Assembly: GCF_029626155.1 (NCBI RefSeq)
Contig: NZ_JARUBL010000001.1
Span: 7,756,816 to 7,820,815 of the forward strand
Direction of reading: 5' to 3'
Source: Solwaraspora sp. WMMD1047
Lineage (GTDB): Bacteria; Actinomycetota; Actinomycetes; Mycobacteriales; Micromonosporaceae
DNA length: 64,000 bases
Each line of letters opens with the position of its first letter. The stretch's first letter is position 1. Below the pieces are notes generated by a model. It worked only from the letters and a program-made list of their open reading frames with translations, ran no database searches and was not told where the DNA came from. This document shows, in pieces, positions 9,239 through 16,792 of this stretch. A program made the translations under genes and the position numbers.

Positions 9239-10060
9239 CTACCGCTCCGGGCGGCCGATCCGACCCCGATTGTCCCTGGCCATCACCCGGATCAGCCCAC
9301 CCGGCGCATGCCGCAGGGCGAAGACCGCGGCCTTGTATTTCCAGTCCGGCACGCTCACCGACCTGCCCTTACCGAGATCGCGCAGGGCTGTGTCGACCAC
9401 GTCCTCGGCCCGCAGCCAGAGCCAGCGCGGCGACTTCGACATGTCGATGCCGGCCCGCTCGTGGAACTCGGTCCTGGTGTAGCCGGGGCACAACGCCAGC
9501 ACCCGAACCCCGTACGGCCGCGCCGACAGCGCCACCGACTCGCTGAAGTTGGTGACCCAGGCCTTGCTGGCCGGGTACGTGGAGCCCGGCATCACCGCGC
9601 CGAAGCCGCTCACGGAAGAGACATTTATCACTGCCCCACGGCGCCGGGCCGTCATCACCGGCAGCACCGCGAGGGTCAGCCGCATGACCGCGTGGACGTT
9701 CAGCCGGAGCAGCTTCTCCTCCGCCTCCGGCGTCGACCGCAGGAAGGACCTGTTCAAGCTGATTCCGGCGTTGTTGACCAGCAGATCGACCGGTTCGGCG
9801 GCGTCGGCGAGCCGGTCGGCCACCAGCCCGCATCCGTCGGGGGTGGACAGATCGGCCGGCAGGACGGTGACCCCGGTGCCGTGCCGGTCGGTCAGCTCGG
9901 CACCGAGCTCCGCCAGCCGGCGTTCGTCGCGGGCGACCAGCACCAGGTCGTACCCGTCGGCCGCCAGCCGGCGGGTGAAGGCCGCGCCGATGCCCGCCGT
10001 GGCACCGGTGACGACGGCACGCCGCCGCTCCGCCGGCGCGGCGGGGGATTCTGCTGACAC
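9239..10060 (-). CDS. SDR-family oxidoreductase
   Basis: 273 aa starting at GTG 10060, which has GAGGAG 8 bp upstream; the longer open frame (to 10207) is Arg/Pro-rich read-through. Classical short-chain dehydrogenase features are VVTGATAGIGAAFTRRLA (TGxxxGIG dinucleotide site), LLVNNAGIS (NNAG), an Ser at INVSSVSGFG, and YPASKAW (YxxxK catalytic pair), then CPGYTRTEF. The C-terminal RAEDVVDTALRDLGKGRSVSVPDWKYK resembles the DltE/YqjQ-type short-chain reductases, which are probably NADPH-dependent. The substrate is unknown. The next upstream gene (stop 10080) is only 19 bp away, so the two may be one operon. Confidence 0.88.
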   Translation of the reverse strand: MSAESPAAPAERRRAVVTGATAGIGAAFTRRLAADGYDLVLVARDERRLAELGAELTDRHGTGVTVLPADLSTPDGCGLVADRLADAAEPVDLLVNNAGISLNRSFLRSTPEAEEKLLRLNVHAVMRLTLAVLPVMTARRRGAVINVSSVSGFGAVMPGSTYPASKAWVTNFSESVALSARPYGVRVLALCPGYTRTEFHERAGIDMSKSPRWLWLRAEDVVDTALRDLGKGRSVSVPDWKYKAAVFALRHAPGGLIRVMARDNRGRIGRPER

Positions 10061-10079
10061 GTGGTGACTCCTCGCGGGC

Positions 10080-11078
10080 TCAGCTGGCGGGCGGGGCAGG
10101 CTCGGCGGGCGGCCCAGGTGACTGGGCCTCGACCGGCGGCCGCGACGGCTCAGACTCGGCTGCCGGCCCAGCCGGCCCGACCTCGGCTGCCGGCCGCGAC
10201 GAGCCATCCGCGGGCTGCCGCGGTCGGTCGGGCGGAGTGGACGGGTCGGGCGGAGTGGACGGGCCGGGCGGGGCCGACCAGAGCGCCGGATCCGACCACT
10301 GCGGGTCCGACAGCTGCGCCACCGGCCAGGACCCGGCCGAACCCGCCGGCACGGTCGGCGACGGCCCGGATGGCACGGGCGACGGCCCCGCCGCGGTCGG
10401 CCACTGCGGCGGATAGCCGGCCGGCGGCGGGACGACCGGGACCCGGCGGTAGTGCCGACCGGCCGACGGCACCGCCAGCAGGACCGCCACCAGCAGGTAG
10501 CCGACGGTCTGCGCCCCGGCGAGACCGCCGGCGAGCGGCATCCACCAGTCCGGGTACGCGTCGGCCAGGAACCCGACCAGCTCCTGAAAGTCCTGGTCCT
10601 CGGTCGCGAAGGTCGCCGGGGTGGTCTGCTGCGCCAGCACCATCAACGCGGAGCCGCAGCCGAAGAGCACGCCGAGGCCGCTCACCACCCAGGTGGCGAT
10701 CCGCGCCACGCCGCCGCCCCGCAGATTCGCCAGTGCCAGGGCGGCGAGCAGCAGGGCCGCTCCGGTGCCGAGCACGGCCGCCAGGATCAGGTTCATCCGC
10801 AGCAGGGTGGTCATCGCGTCGACATCGACCGGCCGGAAGCCGGCGCCGGCCGCCGCCACCCGGAACCGGTCGGCACTACCGGGCAGCACGGCCAGCGCCG
10901 CGACCGCGTACAGCAGCCCGCCGACGGCCATCAGGATCAGGGCGCCGACGGCCACCACGACGGGCGTGGGTCGCCGGGCGGGCGCTGCCGGCCCGGCCGG
11001 CGGCCACGTCGACCCGCCCGGGTACGGGACCGGCCCGGCCGCTCCCGTAGCTAACGACCCCATCGGGTACGGATTCAT
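10080..11078 (-). CDS. tetraspan membrane protein with Pro-rich tail (paralogue 1)
   Basis: 332 aa from ATG 11078 (a GTG sits one codon upstream). A short Pro-rich cytoplasmic start is followed by four hydrophobic segments between about residues 38 and 210 (VVVAVGALILMAVGGLLYAV, LILAAVLGTGAALLLAALAL, IATWVVSGLGVLFGCGSALMV, VGYLLVAVLLAVPSAG). The last ~115 residues are Pro/Ser-rich and probably disordered. The block GGGVARIATWVVSGLGVLFGCG recurs in the proteins at 11212 and 16793, so these are paralogues. The function is unknown. Confidence 0.75.
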   Translation of the reverse strand: MNPYPMGSLATGAAGPVPYPGGSTWPPAGPAAPARRPTPVVVAVGALILMAVGGLLYAVAALAVLPGSADRFRVAAAGAGFRPVDVDAMTTLLRMNLILAAVLGTGAALLLAALALANLRGGGVARIATWVVSGLGVLFGCGSALMVLAQQTTPATFATEDQDFQELVGFLADAYPDWWMPLAGGLAGAQTVGYLLVAVLLAVPSAGRHYRRVPVVPPPAGYPPQWPTAAGPSPVPSGPSPTVPAGSAGSWPVAQLSDPQWSDPALWSAPPGPSTPPDPSTPPDRPRQPADGSSRPAAEVGPAGPAAESEPSRPPVEAQSPGPPAEPAPPAS

Positions 11079-11145
11079 CACGCGCTACCTGTCCATCGAT
11101 TACGATCGCCGCCGTCCGGACCGGCCGTCAGTCGGTGATACGGCG

Positions 11146-11189
11146 CGGTCCCCCCGCAGGTTCCTGGGAGGAACCTACCGGGGGGACCG
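11146..11189. terminator. long hairpin downstream of the 11212 gene
   Basis: CGGTCCCCCC (11146-11155) pairs with GGGGGGACCG (11180-11189), and inside it AGGTTCCT (11158-11165) pairs with AGGAACCT (11169-11176) around a 3-nt GGG loop. It begins 23 bp past the stop of the minus-strand gene at 11212, consistent with termination of that gene. Confidence 0.75.
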
Positions 11190-11211
11190 GGATGCCGGGA
11201 GCCGACCGAGG

Positions 11212-12069
11212 TCAGCGGTTCGGCGGGTTGGGCCCGGACGGGTCGCCGGGCGGCGGCGGGTAACCGGGATCGCCACCCGGCGGCGGCTGGCCGGGCGTGC
11301 CACCCGACGGCGGATAGCCGGGGTCGCCGCCCGACGGCGGGTAGCCCGGCGCGCCGCCCTGCGACGGGTAGCCCGGCGCGCCGCCCTGCGACGGGTAGCC
11401 CGGCGCGCCGCCCTGCGACGGGTAGCCCGGCGCGCCGCCCTGCGGGGCCGGCGGGTAACCCGGGTAGGTCCCACCCGGCACCGGCGGTTCCCAGGCCGCC
11501 TGCGGCTTGCGGAAGAACTCGTTGGACGGCGGCAGGGCCAGCAGCACCACGGCCACCAGCAGGACGATCAGTGCGATCACGTTGGTGATCATGCCGACCG
11601 GCTCGACCCAGCCCGGCAGGGCCTCGTTCATCATCTCGGTGACCTCGGCGCCGCTGGGCGCGTCGCCCGTGCTGCCGGTGGTGCCGACGTTGCCCACCGC
11701 ACTTCCGCCGACGCCGAGCCCGGCGCAGCAGAGGCCCAGCGCGCCGAACACCCAGGTGACGATCCGGGACGCGTTGCGACCCCGGTTGTTGAAGAGGCCG
11801 AGGGCCACGAAGGCGGCCGCGAAGAGCAACTGCAGGACCGCCCCGCCGACGCCGAACGCCGTGACGACTCCTTCAGTGCCCTCCAGGTCGGTGCCGGCGT
11901 AGGCGTCCCGGTAGACGTCGCTGACGGTGCCGAGGGTGCTCAGCGAGACGACGGCACCCAAGGCGAAGACGGCAGCCACCAGATAGAGCAGGTAGCTGGA
12001 GATTGTGACGCTGCTCGGGCGGGCTTTCGCCGCCGGAGCAGCCGGATTGTTCGGGTCCGACACGGCCAT
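11212..12069 (-). CDS. tetraspan membrane protein with GYP-repeat tail (paralogue 2)
   Basis: 285 aa from the ATG at 12069 (MAVSDPNNPAAPAAK); the open frame to 12351 is upstream read-through. It has four hydrophobic segments (YLLYLVAAVFALGAVVSL, VLQLLFAAAFVALGLF, IVTWVFGALGLCCAGLGVGG, VIALIVLLVAVVLLALP), then a ~80-residue tail of GYPSQGGAP and GYPPSGG repeats. The organisation and the RIVTW...GLCC block match the neighbouring proteins at 10080 and 16793. Such repeat tails are probably disordered and cytoplasmic. The function is unknown. Confidence 0.78.
   Translation of the reverse strand: MAVSDPNNPAAPAAKARPSSVTISSYLLYLVAAVFALGAVVSLSTLGTVSDVYRDAYAGTDLEGTEGVVTAFGVGGAVLQLLFAAAFVALGLFNNRGRNASRIVTWVFGALGLCCAGLGVGGSAVGNVGTTGSTGDAPSGAEVTEMMNEALPGWVEPVGMITNVIALIVLLVAVVLLALPPSNEFFRKPQAAWEPPVPGGTYPGYPPAPQGGAPGYPSQGGAPGYPSQGGAPGYPSQGGAPGYPPSGGDPGYPPSGGTPGQPPPGGDPGYPPPPGDPSGPNPPNR
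11341..11448. repeat. four tandem 27-bp units in the 11212 coding region
   Basis: Copies start at 11341, 11368, 11395 and 11422, each beginning GTAGCCCGGCGCGCCGCCCT. They are nearly identical and encode the nonapeptide GYPSQGGAP on the minus strand. There are no unique spacers, so this is a coding tandem repeat and not a CRISPR array. Confidence 0.95.
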
Positions 12070-12169
12070 CCTTCCCTGATCTCTTTCAATCGGGATCTCT
12101 AGATCGGAAACCACCGTATCGGTACCCCACCACCGGTGCTGGGCAAACCGCCGGCCGGCAGCCGCGCCA

Positions 12170-13747
12170 TCAGTAGTTGCGCCACTCGACCCGGGCGTAC
12201 TCGAGGACCCGGGGGTGCAGCAGGGTCGACTCCTCGACGGCCACCCGCCGCCGGTCCGCCGGGAAGTTCGCCGCCGCCCGCAGGGTCGCGGAGTCCAGGA
12301 ACCGCAGCGGCGGCGCGTCCGCCGGCACGGTGAGCGCCGGTGGCCGGGCACCGGGGGCGGCCAGCACGAATCCCCAGTCGCCGAAGGACGGCACGTCGAC
12401 GTGGTAGGGCACGGTGGCGAAACCCGCCACCTGCAGCGACCGCTCGATGCACCAGAAGGAACGCGGCGCGAAGTACGGCGATCCGCTCTGCACCACGACC
12501 CGCGCGTCGTCGGCCAACACCGCCCGGACCAGGGAGTAGAACTCGACCGAGTAGAGCTTCGCGGTCGCCGTCTCGTCCGGGTCGGGCAGGTCGATGATCA
12601 CCGAGTCGAACCGGTCCGCCGCCGTCCGGAGCCAGCCGAACGCGTCGGTGTGCACCAACCGGACCCGCGGGTCGTCGAAGGCCCCGCCGTTCAACGCCCG
12701 CAACTGCGGCTCGGCGCGGGCCAGCGCCACCACCGCCGGGTCCAGCTCCACCACCGTCACGCTCGCCACGTCCGGGTAACGCAGCACCTCACGGACGGCC
12801 AGCCCGTCCCCGGCGCCCAGCACCAGCACCGAGCCGCGGCTGCCGGCGAGCGCGGGATGCACCAGGGCCTCGTGGTAGCGGTACTCGTCCACCGAGCTGA
12901 ACTGCAGGTCACCGTTGAGGTAGAGCCGCAGGTCGGCCTCGCCGCGGGCGGTGCCGGTGCCGCTGCGGGTGAGCACGATGTCCTGGTAGCGGCTGCGTTC
13001 GGCGTGCACCACCGGATCGCGGTACAGCCGCTGCCGGGCGGTCACCTCGAAGTCGGCGGCCACCGCGTAGGCGTACCCGAGACAGAGCAGGACCGCGACG
13101 GAGCCGGCGCCGAGCGCGGCGCGCGACCGGCCGGTCAGCTCCCGTCGGAAGACGGTGAAGACCAGCAGTACGCCGGCGAGCGCGTTCACCGCGCCGACCA
13201 CCAGCGCACCCCGCAACTGCCCGAAGACCGGGATCAGCACGAACGGGAAGGCGAGGCCGCCCAGCAGGGCGCCGACGTAGTCGGCGGCGAACAGGTCGGC
13301 CACCGCGCTGCCGGCCGACTGGGCGCGGATCCGCTGCAGCAACACCATCAGCAGTGGGATCTCCGCCCCGATGAGCAGACCCAGCACCAACGCGGTCACC
13401 ACCAGGGCCGGCCCGTAGAGGTCCAGCCAGGCGAACGCGGCGTAGAGGCCGAGCACCGACAAGCCGCCGAGCAGCGCCAGGGTCAGCTCCACCACCGCGA
13501 ATCCGACCGTTGCCCGGGACTGCAGCGGCTTGGCGGCGAGCGCGCCGAGCCCCATCGCGAAGACCATCACGCCGAGCACGATCGACGCCTGCCCGACGGT
13601 GTCCCCGATCAGGTAGCTGCCGAGCGCGACGAGCGCCAACTCGTAGACCAGGCCGCAGGCCGCACAGACGAAGACCGCGGCGAGCACCGCCGAGCGGGCC
13701 ACCCGCCACCGCACCCGGACCGGCGGTTCGGCCTGGTCGGTGCTCAT
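12170..13747 (-). CDS. spermidine synthase-like protein with N-terminal membrane domain
   Basis: 525 aa. Residues ~18-225 hold about seven hydrophobic helices (AVLAAVFVCAACGLVYELALV onward). Residues ~270-480 form a class I methyltransferase-like aminopropyltransferase domain: DEYRYHEALVHPAL matches the SpeE substrate loop, SVLVLGAGDGLAVREVLRYP is the SAM-type glycine motif, VELDP binds the ribose, and VIIDLPDPDE corresponds to the catalytic DxxDP motif. Soluble SpeE makes spermidine from decarboxylated SAM and putrescine. This membrane-anchored form is the last gene of the DUF4178-DUF2617-DUF4247-DUF350 cluster, and its substrate is unknown. Its ATG overlaps the upstream gene by 4 bp. Confidence 0.85.
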   Translation of the reverse strand: MSTDQAEPPVRVRWRVARSAVLAAVFVCAACGLVYELALVALGSYLIGDTVGQASIVLGVMVFAMGLGALAAKPLQSRATVGFAVVELTLALLGGLSVLGLYAAFAWLDLYGPALVVTALVLGLLIGAEIPLLMVLLQRIRAQSAGSAVADLFAADYVGALLGGLAFPFVLIPVFGQLRGALVVGAVNALAGVLLVFTVFRRELTGRSRAALGAGSVAVLLCLGYAYAVAADFEVTARQRLYRDPVVHAERSRYQDIVLTRSGTGTARGEADLRLYLNGDLQFSSVDEYRYHEALVHPALAGSRGSVLVLGAGDGLAVREVLRYPDVASVTVVELDPAVVALARAEPQLRALNGGAFDDPRVRLVHTDAFGWLRTAADRFDSVIIDLPDPDETATAKLYSVEFYSLVRAVLADDARVVVQSGSPYFAPRSFWCIERSLQVAGFATVPYHVDVPSFGDWGFVLAAPGARPPALTVPADAPPLRFLDSATLRAAANFPADRRRVAVEESTLLHPRVLEYARVEWRNY

Positions 13748-14553
13748 CGGCGCCCGGTGCCCGGGGCGCGGCGCTGATGGCGCCGTTCGAACCAGCCGAT
13801 CGCCAGCAGCAGCAGGGTGACCACCAGCAGAGCGGCACCGCCGGCCAGGTACGACCAGCGGTCCCGCCAGAAGTCGCTGCCGGCGGCGGGCAGCGGGCTC
13901 GGTTCGGCCAGGCCCGGTCCGGGGGTGCCGGCCGGTCCGGTGGTCGAGGTCGCCGCCGGTGCCGGCGGAACCAGTCCCGCCTCGGCGGCCAGCAGCGGCA
14001 GGAACACCGCCGCCCGGCAGATCGCCCAGCCGGGCTCGTCGAGGAACGCGTCGGCGTCCACCCCGAGCCGGTCCAGGCCGGCGACGTAGCCGGCGCTGGA
14101 GACCCCCTCGCTGGCGGTCACCCGCACGCTCGCCCAGTCGTTGCGCTCGCTGCTCGCCGGGGTGTAGATGACCTGAGCCTCCACAAGCAGCCAGCGGGGG
14201 CAGCGGGTCGGGTTGGCGTCCACCGGGATCCCGTCGCCCAGGTTCGAGCCGACACTTATCGCGTCGAGGTAATCGTCGCGCAGCCGCCAGCCGTAGCAGA
14301 TTCCCTGGCTCTCGGCCGCCCGGGTGAGCACCGCGACGGTGTCGGCCCGCTCGGTCCCGGTCGGCGCCGGAACGGCGGTGCTGTCGTCCCGGCCGACCGT
14401 GGTCACCACGCAGGCGACCAGGGCCGCCAGGCAGACCAGCACCACCGCGGCGACCTTGAGCCCGTTGGCGGTCCGCTTGTCCGGCGTGCTCCGGTTGGCC
14501 GCCGCCCGCTTCGCCGGCCGGGATCCGGCAGGTGTCGGGTTCGGCCGGGTCAT
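13744..14553 (-). CDS. uncharacterised membrane protein of the DUF4178-SpeE cluster
   Basis: 269 aa. There is a basic N-terminus, a transmembrane helix (LKVAAVVLVCLAALVACVVTTV), an extracytoplasmic region of ~160 residues with CYGWRLRDDYLDAISVG, CPRWLLVEAQVIYTP and a later AICRAAVFLPLL (three Cys), a Pro/Ala linker and a second helix (YLAGGAALLVVTLLLLAIGWF) near the C-terminus. No known family is recognised. ATGA overlaps couple it to the SpeE-like gene downstream, and its start codon overlaps the stop of the DUF350 gene upstream, so it probably works with them. Confidence 0.8.
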   Translation of the reverse strand: MTRPNPTPAGSRPAKRAAANRSTPDKRTANGLKVAAVVLVCLAALVACVVTTVGRDDSTAVPAPTGTERADTVAVLTRAAESQGICYGWRLRDDYLDAISVGSNLGDGIPVDANPTRCPRWLLVEAQVIYTPASSERNDWASVRVTASEGVSSAGYVAGLDRLGVDADAFLDEPGWAICRAAVFLPLLAAEAGLVPPAPAATSTTGPAGTPGPGLAEPSPLPAAGSDFWRDRWSYLAGGAALLVVTLLLLAIGWFERRHQRRAPGTGRR

Positions 14554-14975
14554 CAGCTGATCGCGGCGGCGATGACCGCCCCGGTGGCCAGGTGTATCAC
14601 CGCGGAGACCCAGACCGCCGGGTGCGGCTGCGGGTCGACCAGGATCTGCCCCAGCTTGCCCGGCGTGATGATGTCCAGCAGCAGGAACGAGGCGGCCATG
14701 ATGACCAGCCCGAGCACGCCGTACGCGGCGGCGCCGACGATGCCCAGGACGAAGTCGTCGGCGCTGGCGACGATCGCGGCGACCACGATGATGCCGACGC
14801 TGGCCAGGTTCGAGGCGAGCAGCAGGGCGGCGTTCTGGTTGCGATCCGTCCAGATCAACTCGCGCAGCCGGCCGGGGGTGGCCAGGTCGACCAGGACGTA
14901 GCCGACCCCCATCAGCAGTACGCCGACCACGCCGTAGGCGAGCGTGACGAGCAGGTCGGTGGCGAGGTTTGTCAT
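14553..14975 (-). CDS. DUF350 domain membrane protein
   Basis: 140 aa with four hydrophobic segments arranged as two similar halves. Each half has a Gly-rich helix followed by a (V/L)D(L/I)xTPG(R/K)L block (VDLATPGRLRELIW and LDIITPGKLGQILV), the hallmark of DUF350 (YjfL-like) proteins. The function is unknown, though the family often sits beside DUF4178 and polyamine-type enzymes. The start ATG 14975 has AGGAG 8 bp upstream. The stop overlaps the next start (TGATG), so translation is coupled. Confidence 0.88.
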   Translation of the reverse strand: MTNLATDLLVTLAYGVVGVLLMGVGYVLVDLATPGRLRELIWTDRNQNAALLLASNLASVGIIVVAAIVASADDFVLGIVGAAAYGVLGLVIMAASFLLLDIITPGKLGQILVDPQPHPAVWVSAVIHLATGAVIAAAIS

Positions 14976-15022
14976 GGTGGGAACTCCTGAGCAGGTGAGA
15001 GGTTGCGAGAGGGGAGAAGGGG

Positions 15023-15448
15023 TTACTTGCCGCTGCCGGGTCCGCCGCCCCGGATGGTGCTGCCCCGGCCCCAGGCCCAGGCGTTGCCGACCGTGCTGTG
15101 GTAACGGGGGTAGGCGGTGGAGAGCCGCTCCAGCAGGATCACCGAGCCGGCCGCCAGCGGCAGGATCACCACCGAGTCGTCGTCGTAGCGCAGATAGACG
15201 CCGCTGCCGTCGACGTACTGGTCGGCCGGCTGCCAGGTGTCGGTGATCTCCTTGGCCACCTCGCTGGGTGCCCGCCCCGAGGTGTACGCCTTGGCGTCCC
15301 GCCCGATGTCGTGGCTGCTGGCCCGGGTGTAGCGGTCGGTCACGTAACCGCGCGGGGAGAAGTTGCCGTAGAACACGCCGAAGCCGGCCAGCAGGACGCC
15401 GACCAGCGCGAAGATCCCGCCGACCACGAACCACCTGCGGTAGGTCAT
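15023..15448 (-). CDS. DUF4247 domain protein
   Basis: 141 aa with one N-terminal transmembrane helix (WFVVGGIFALVGVLLAGFGVFYG) and an extracytoplasmic domain containing YVTDRYTRASSHDIGRDAKAYTSG, YVDGSGVYLRYDDDSVVILPL and a C-terminal YHSTVGNAWAWGRGSTIRGGGPGSGK, as in DUF4247 proteins. The function is unknown. It overlaps the stop of the DUF2617 gene by 4 bp (ATGA) and lies 47 bp upstream of the DUF350 gene. Confidence 0.82.
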   Translation of the reverse strand: MTYRRWFVVGGIFALVGVLLAGFGVFYGNFSPRGYVTDRYTRASSHDIGRDAKAYTSGRAPSEVAKEITDTWQPADQYVDGSGVYLRYDDDSVVILPLAAGSVILLERLSTAYPRYHSTVGNAWAWGRGSTIRGGGPGSGK

Positions 15449-15978
15449 CGCACCGTCACCACCGTTTCGGTCTCCACCAGTTCTCCGGTCTGTGGGTAGG
15501 CGTGCCAGGTGTGCCAGCCGACCCGCTGCGTCCCGTCCGGTCCGGCGCCCGACGTCCGGGCGCGCAGGGCGGTCACCGCGTCGGGGCCGCCCGGGAAGAC
15601 CCCGACCAACGCGTTCGGGTCGCCGTCCAGGTCCCGCCGCAGGGCGGCGATCCGGTCCGAGAAGGCCGCCGGCGCCAGTCGCAGCACCCGGGCGGCGAAC
15701 CGGTAGCCGGTCGCCGCGTCGTACACCACCGGCGGCAGGTCGGCCGGCCGGCCGGGCAGGCAGGCCACCGTCTCGATCAGCTCACCGGCTGGCCCGTCGA
15801 GCACCACCTGGTGCGAGGCACCGAGCAGCCGCAGCCGCAGCCGCGCACCCTCCTCGTCCCCCGGTCCCGGCAGCGGCAGGTCGACCACGTGCAGGGCGGG
15901 CAGCTCCGGCGCGGTGAGCGTCAGGCCGAGATCGGCCGCCGAGGTGTCCGCGTACGGGGTCACCAGCGTCACCAGCAC
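15445..15978 (-). CDS. DUF2617 domain protein
   Basis: 177 aa, no transmembrane segment. The sequence alternates beta-strand-like stretches: LHVVDLPLPGPG, LRLRLLGASHQVVL, ETVACLPGRPADLPPVVYDAA, and a C-terminal WHTWHAYPQTGELVETETVV. This matches the actinobacterial DUF2617 family, a soluble cytoplasmic protein of unknown role. It starts at GTG 15978, 3 bp after the stop of the DUF4178 gene, and overlaps the DUF4247 start by 4 bp. Confidence 0.82.
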   Translation of the reverse strand: MLVTLVTPYADTSAADLGLTLTAPELPALHVVDLPLPGPGDEEGARLRLRLLGASHQVVLDGPAGELIETVACLPGRPADLPPVVYDAATGYRFAARVLRLAPAAFSDRIAALRRDLDGDPNALVGVFPGGPDAVTALRARTSGAGPDGTQRVGWHTWHAYPQTGELVETETVVTVR

Positions 15979-15981
15979 CGG

Positions 15982-16635
15982 TCAGCCCGCCTGGCCCGGC
16001 GTGGCGGCCGGATAGATCTGGACCTCGGTGCGGTGCAGCTTCTCCCCCCGGCCGACCTCCCAGCGTTCGCTGGTGCCGTACGACTCGAAGGAGAGCCGGG
16101 CGCCGTCGGGCGCGGCGTAGTCGTGGTAACGCATGTCGCCGGCCGGGTCGAGTCCGGTGCTGCCGACGGAGGTGTACCGGGCGCGGCCCGATTCCTTGCT
16201 GGCGTAGCGCCGGCCGTCGAAGTCGATGCTCGGCGGACCCGGGAGCACTGTTGCGCTCGGCACCTCGGTCCAGAGCACCAGCTCCAGATCCGGGTCCTCC
16301 TCCACGGAGAGCCAGACCTTGGCCCCGTGCGCGTCGTCGAGCAGGTGCTCGGTCCAACCCCAGGAGCCCTCGGCGAAGCGGAGCGTGCCCCGGACGCCGT
16401 ACGAGGTGTGCCGGATCTCGACGATGTCGCCGGGCTGCACCCGGCGCGGGTCACCCCGCAGCGCGTCCGCGTCGTCGTCCGGCTGCCGGAACGGGTCCCG
16501 GACGACGCCCGGCCCGCCGCCGGTCGGCGCCGTCCGCCGGCGCGCGGTCCGCAACGCGATCACCGCTATCACCACGCCGGCCACGGCGACGAGACAGCCG
16601 ACCCCGGTGACCAGGTAGGCCACGGTCCCATTCAT
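15982..16635 (-). CDS. DUF4178 domain protein
   Basis: 217 aa, first gene of the cluster. It has an N-terminal transmembrane helix (VAYLVTGVGCLVAVAGVVIAVIAL), a basic and Pro-rich linker and a beta-rich DUF4178 domain: VQPGDIVEIRHTSYGVRGTLRF, GWTEHLLDD, WLSVEEDPDLELVLWTEVP, and WEVGRGEKLHRTEVQIYP. The domain presumably faces the cytoplasm on a membrane anchor. ATG 16635 has GGGAGG 9 bp upstream; an alternative GTG at 16677 lacks one. The cluster promoter should lie between 16636 and about 16760. Confidence 0.85.
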   Translation of the reverse strand: MNGTVAYLVTGVGCLVAVAGVVIAVIALRTARRRTAPTGGGPGVVRDPFRQPDDDADALRGDPRRVQPGDIVEIRHTSYGVRGTLRFAEGSWGWTEHLLDDAHGAKVWLSVEEDPDLELVLWTEVPSATVLPGPPSIDFDGRRYASKESGRARYTSVGSTGLDPAGDMRYHDYAAPDGARLSFESYGTSERWEVGRGEKLHRTEVQIYPAATPGQAG

Positions 16636-16792
16636 CACGTACGTCCTCCCCGACCGGCGTCTCTGGTGTCCCCCCACCGGTACTGGCCGAAGACGGTAAC
16701 AAGTGCCCGCACCAGGGCCGGAACGCGTACGACCGGGTCACCGGACGGCTACCTGGCGTCAGATCCGCCGGTGTCGGTCGGGGTGACGGCGG

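Noticed and set aside
11341-11448. Possible CRISPR array (four 27-bp repeats)
   Set aside because: Repeats are head-to-tail without spacers and encode GYPSQGGAP in a membrane protein gene.
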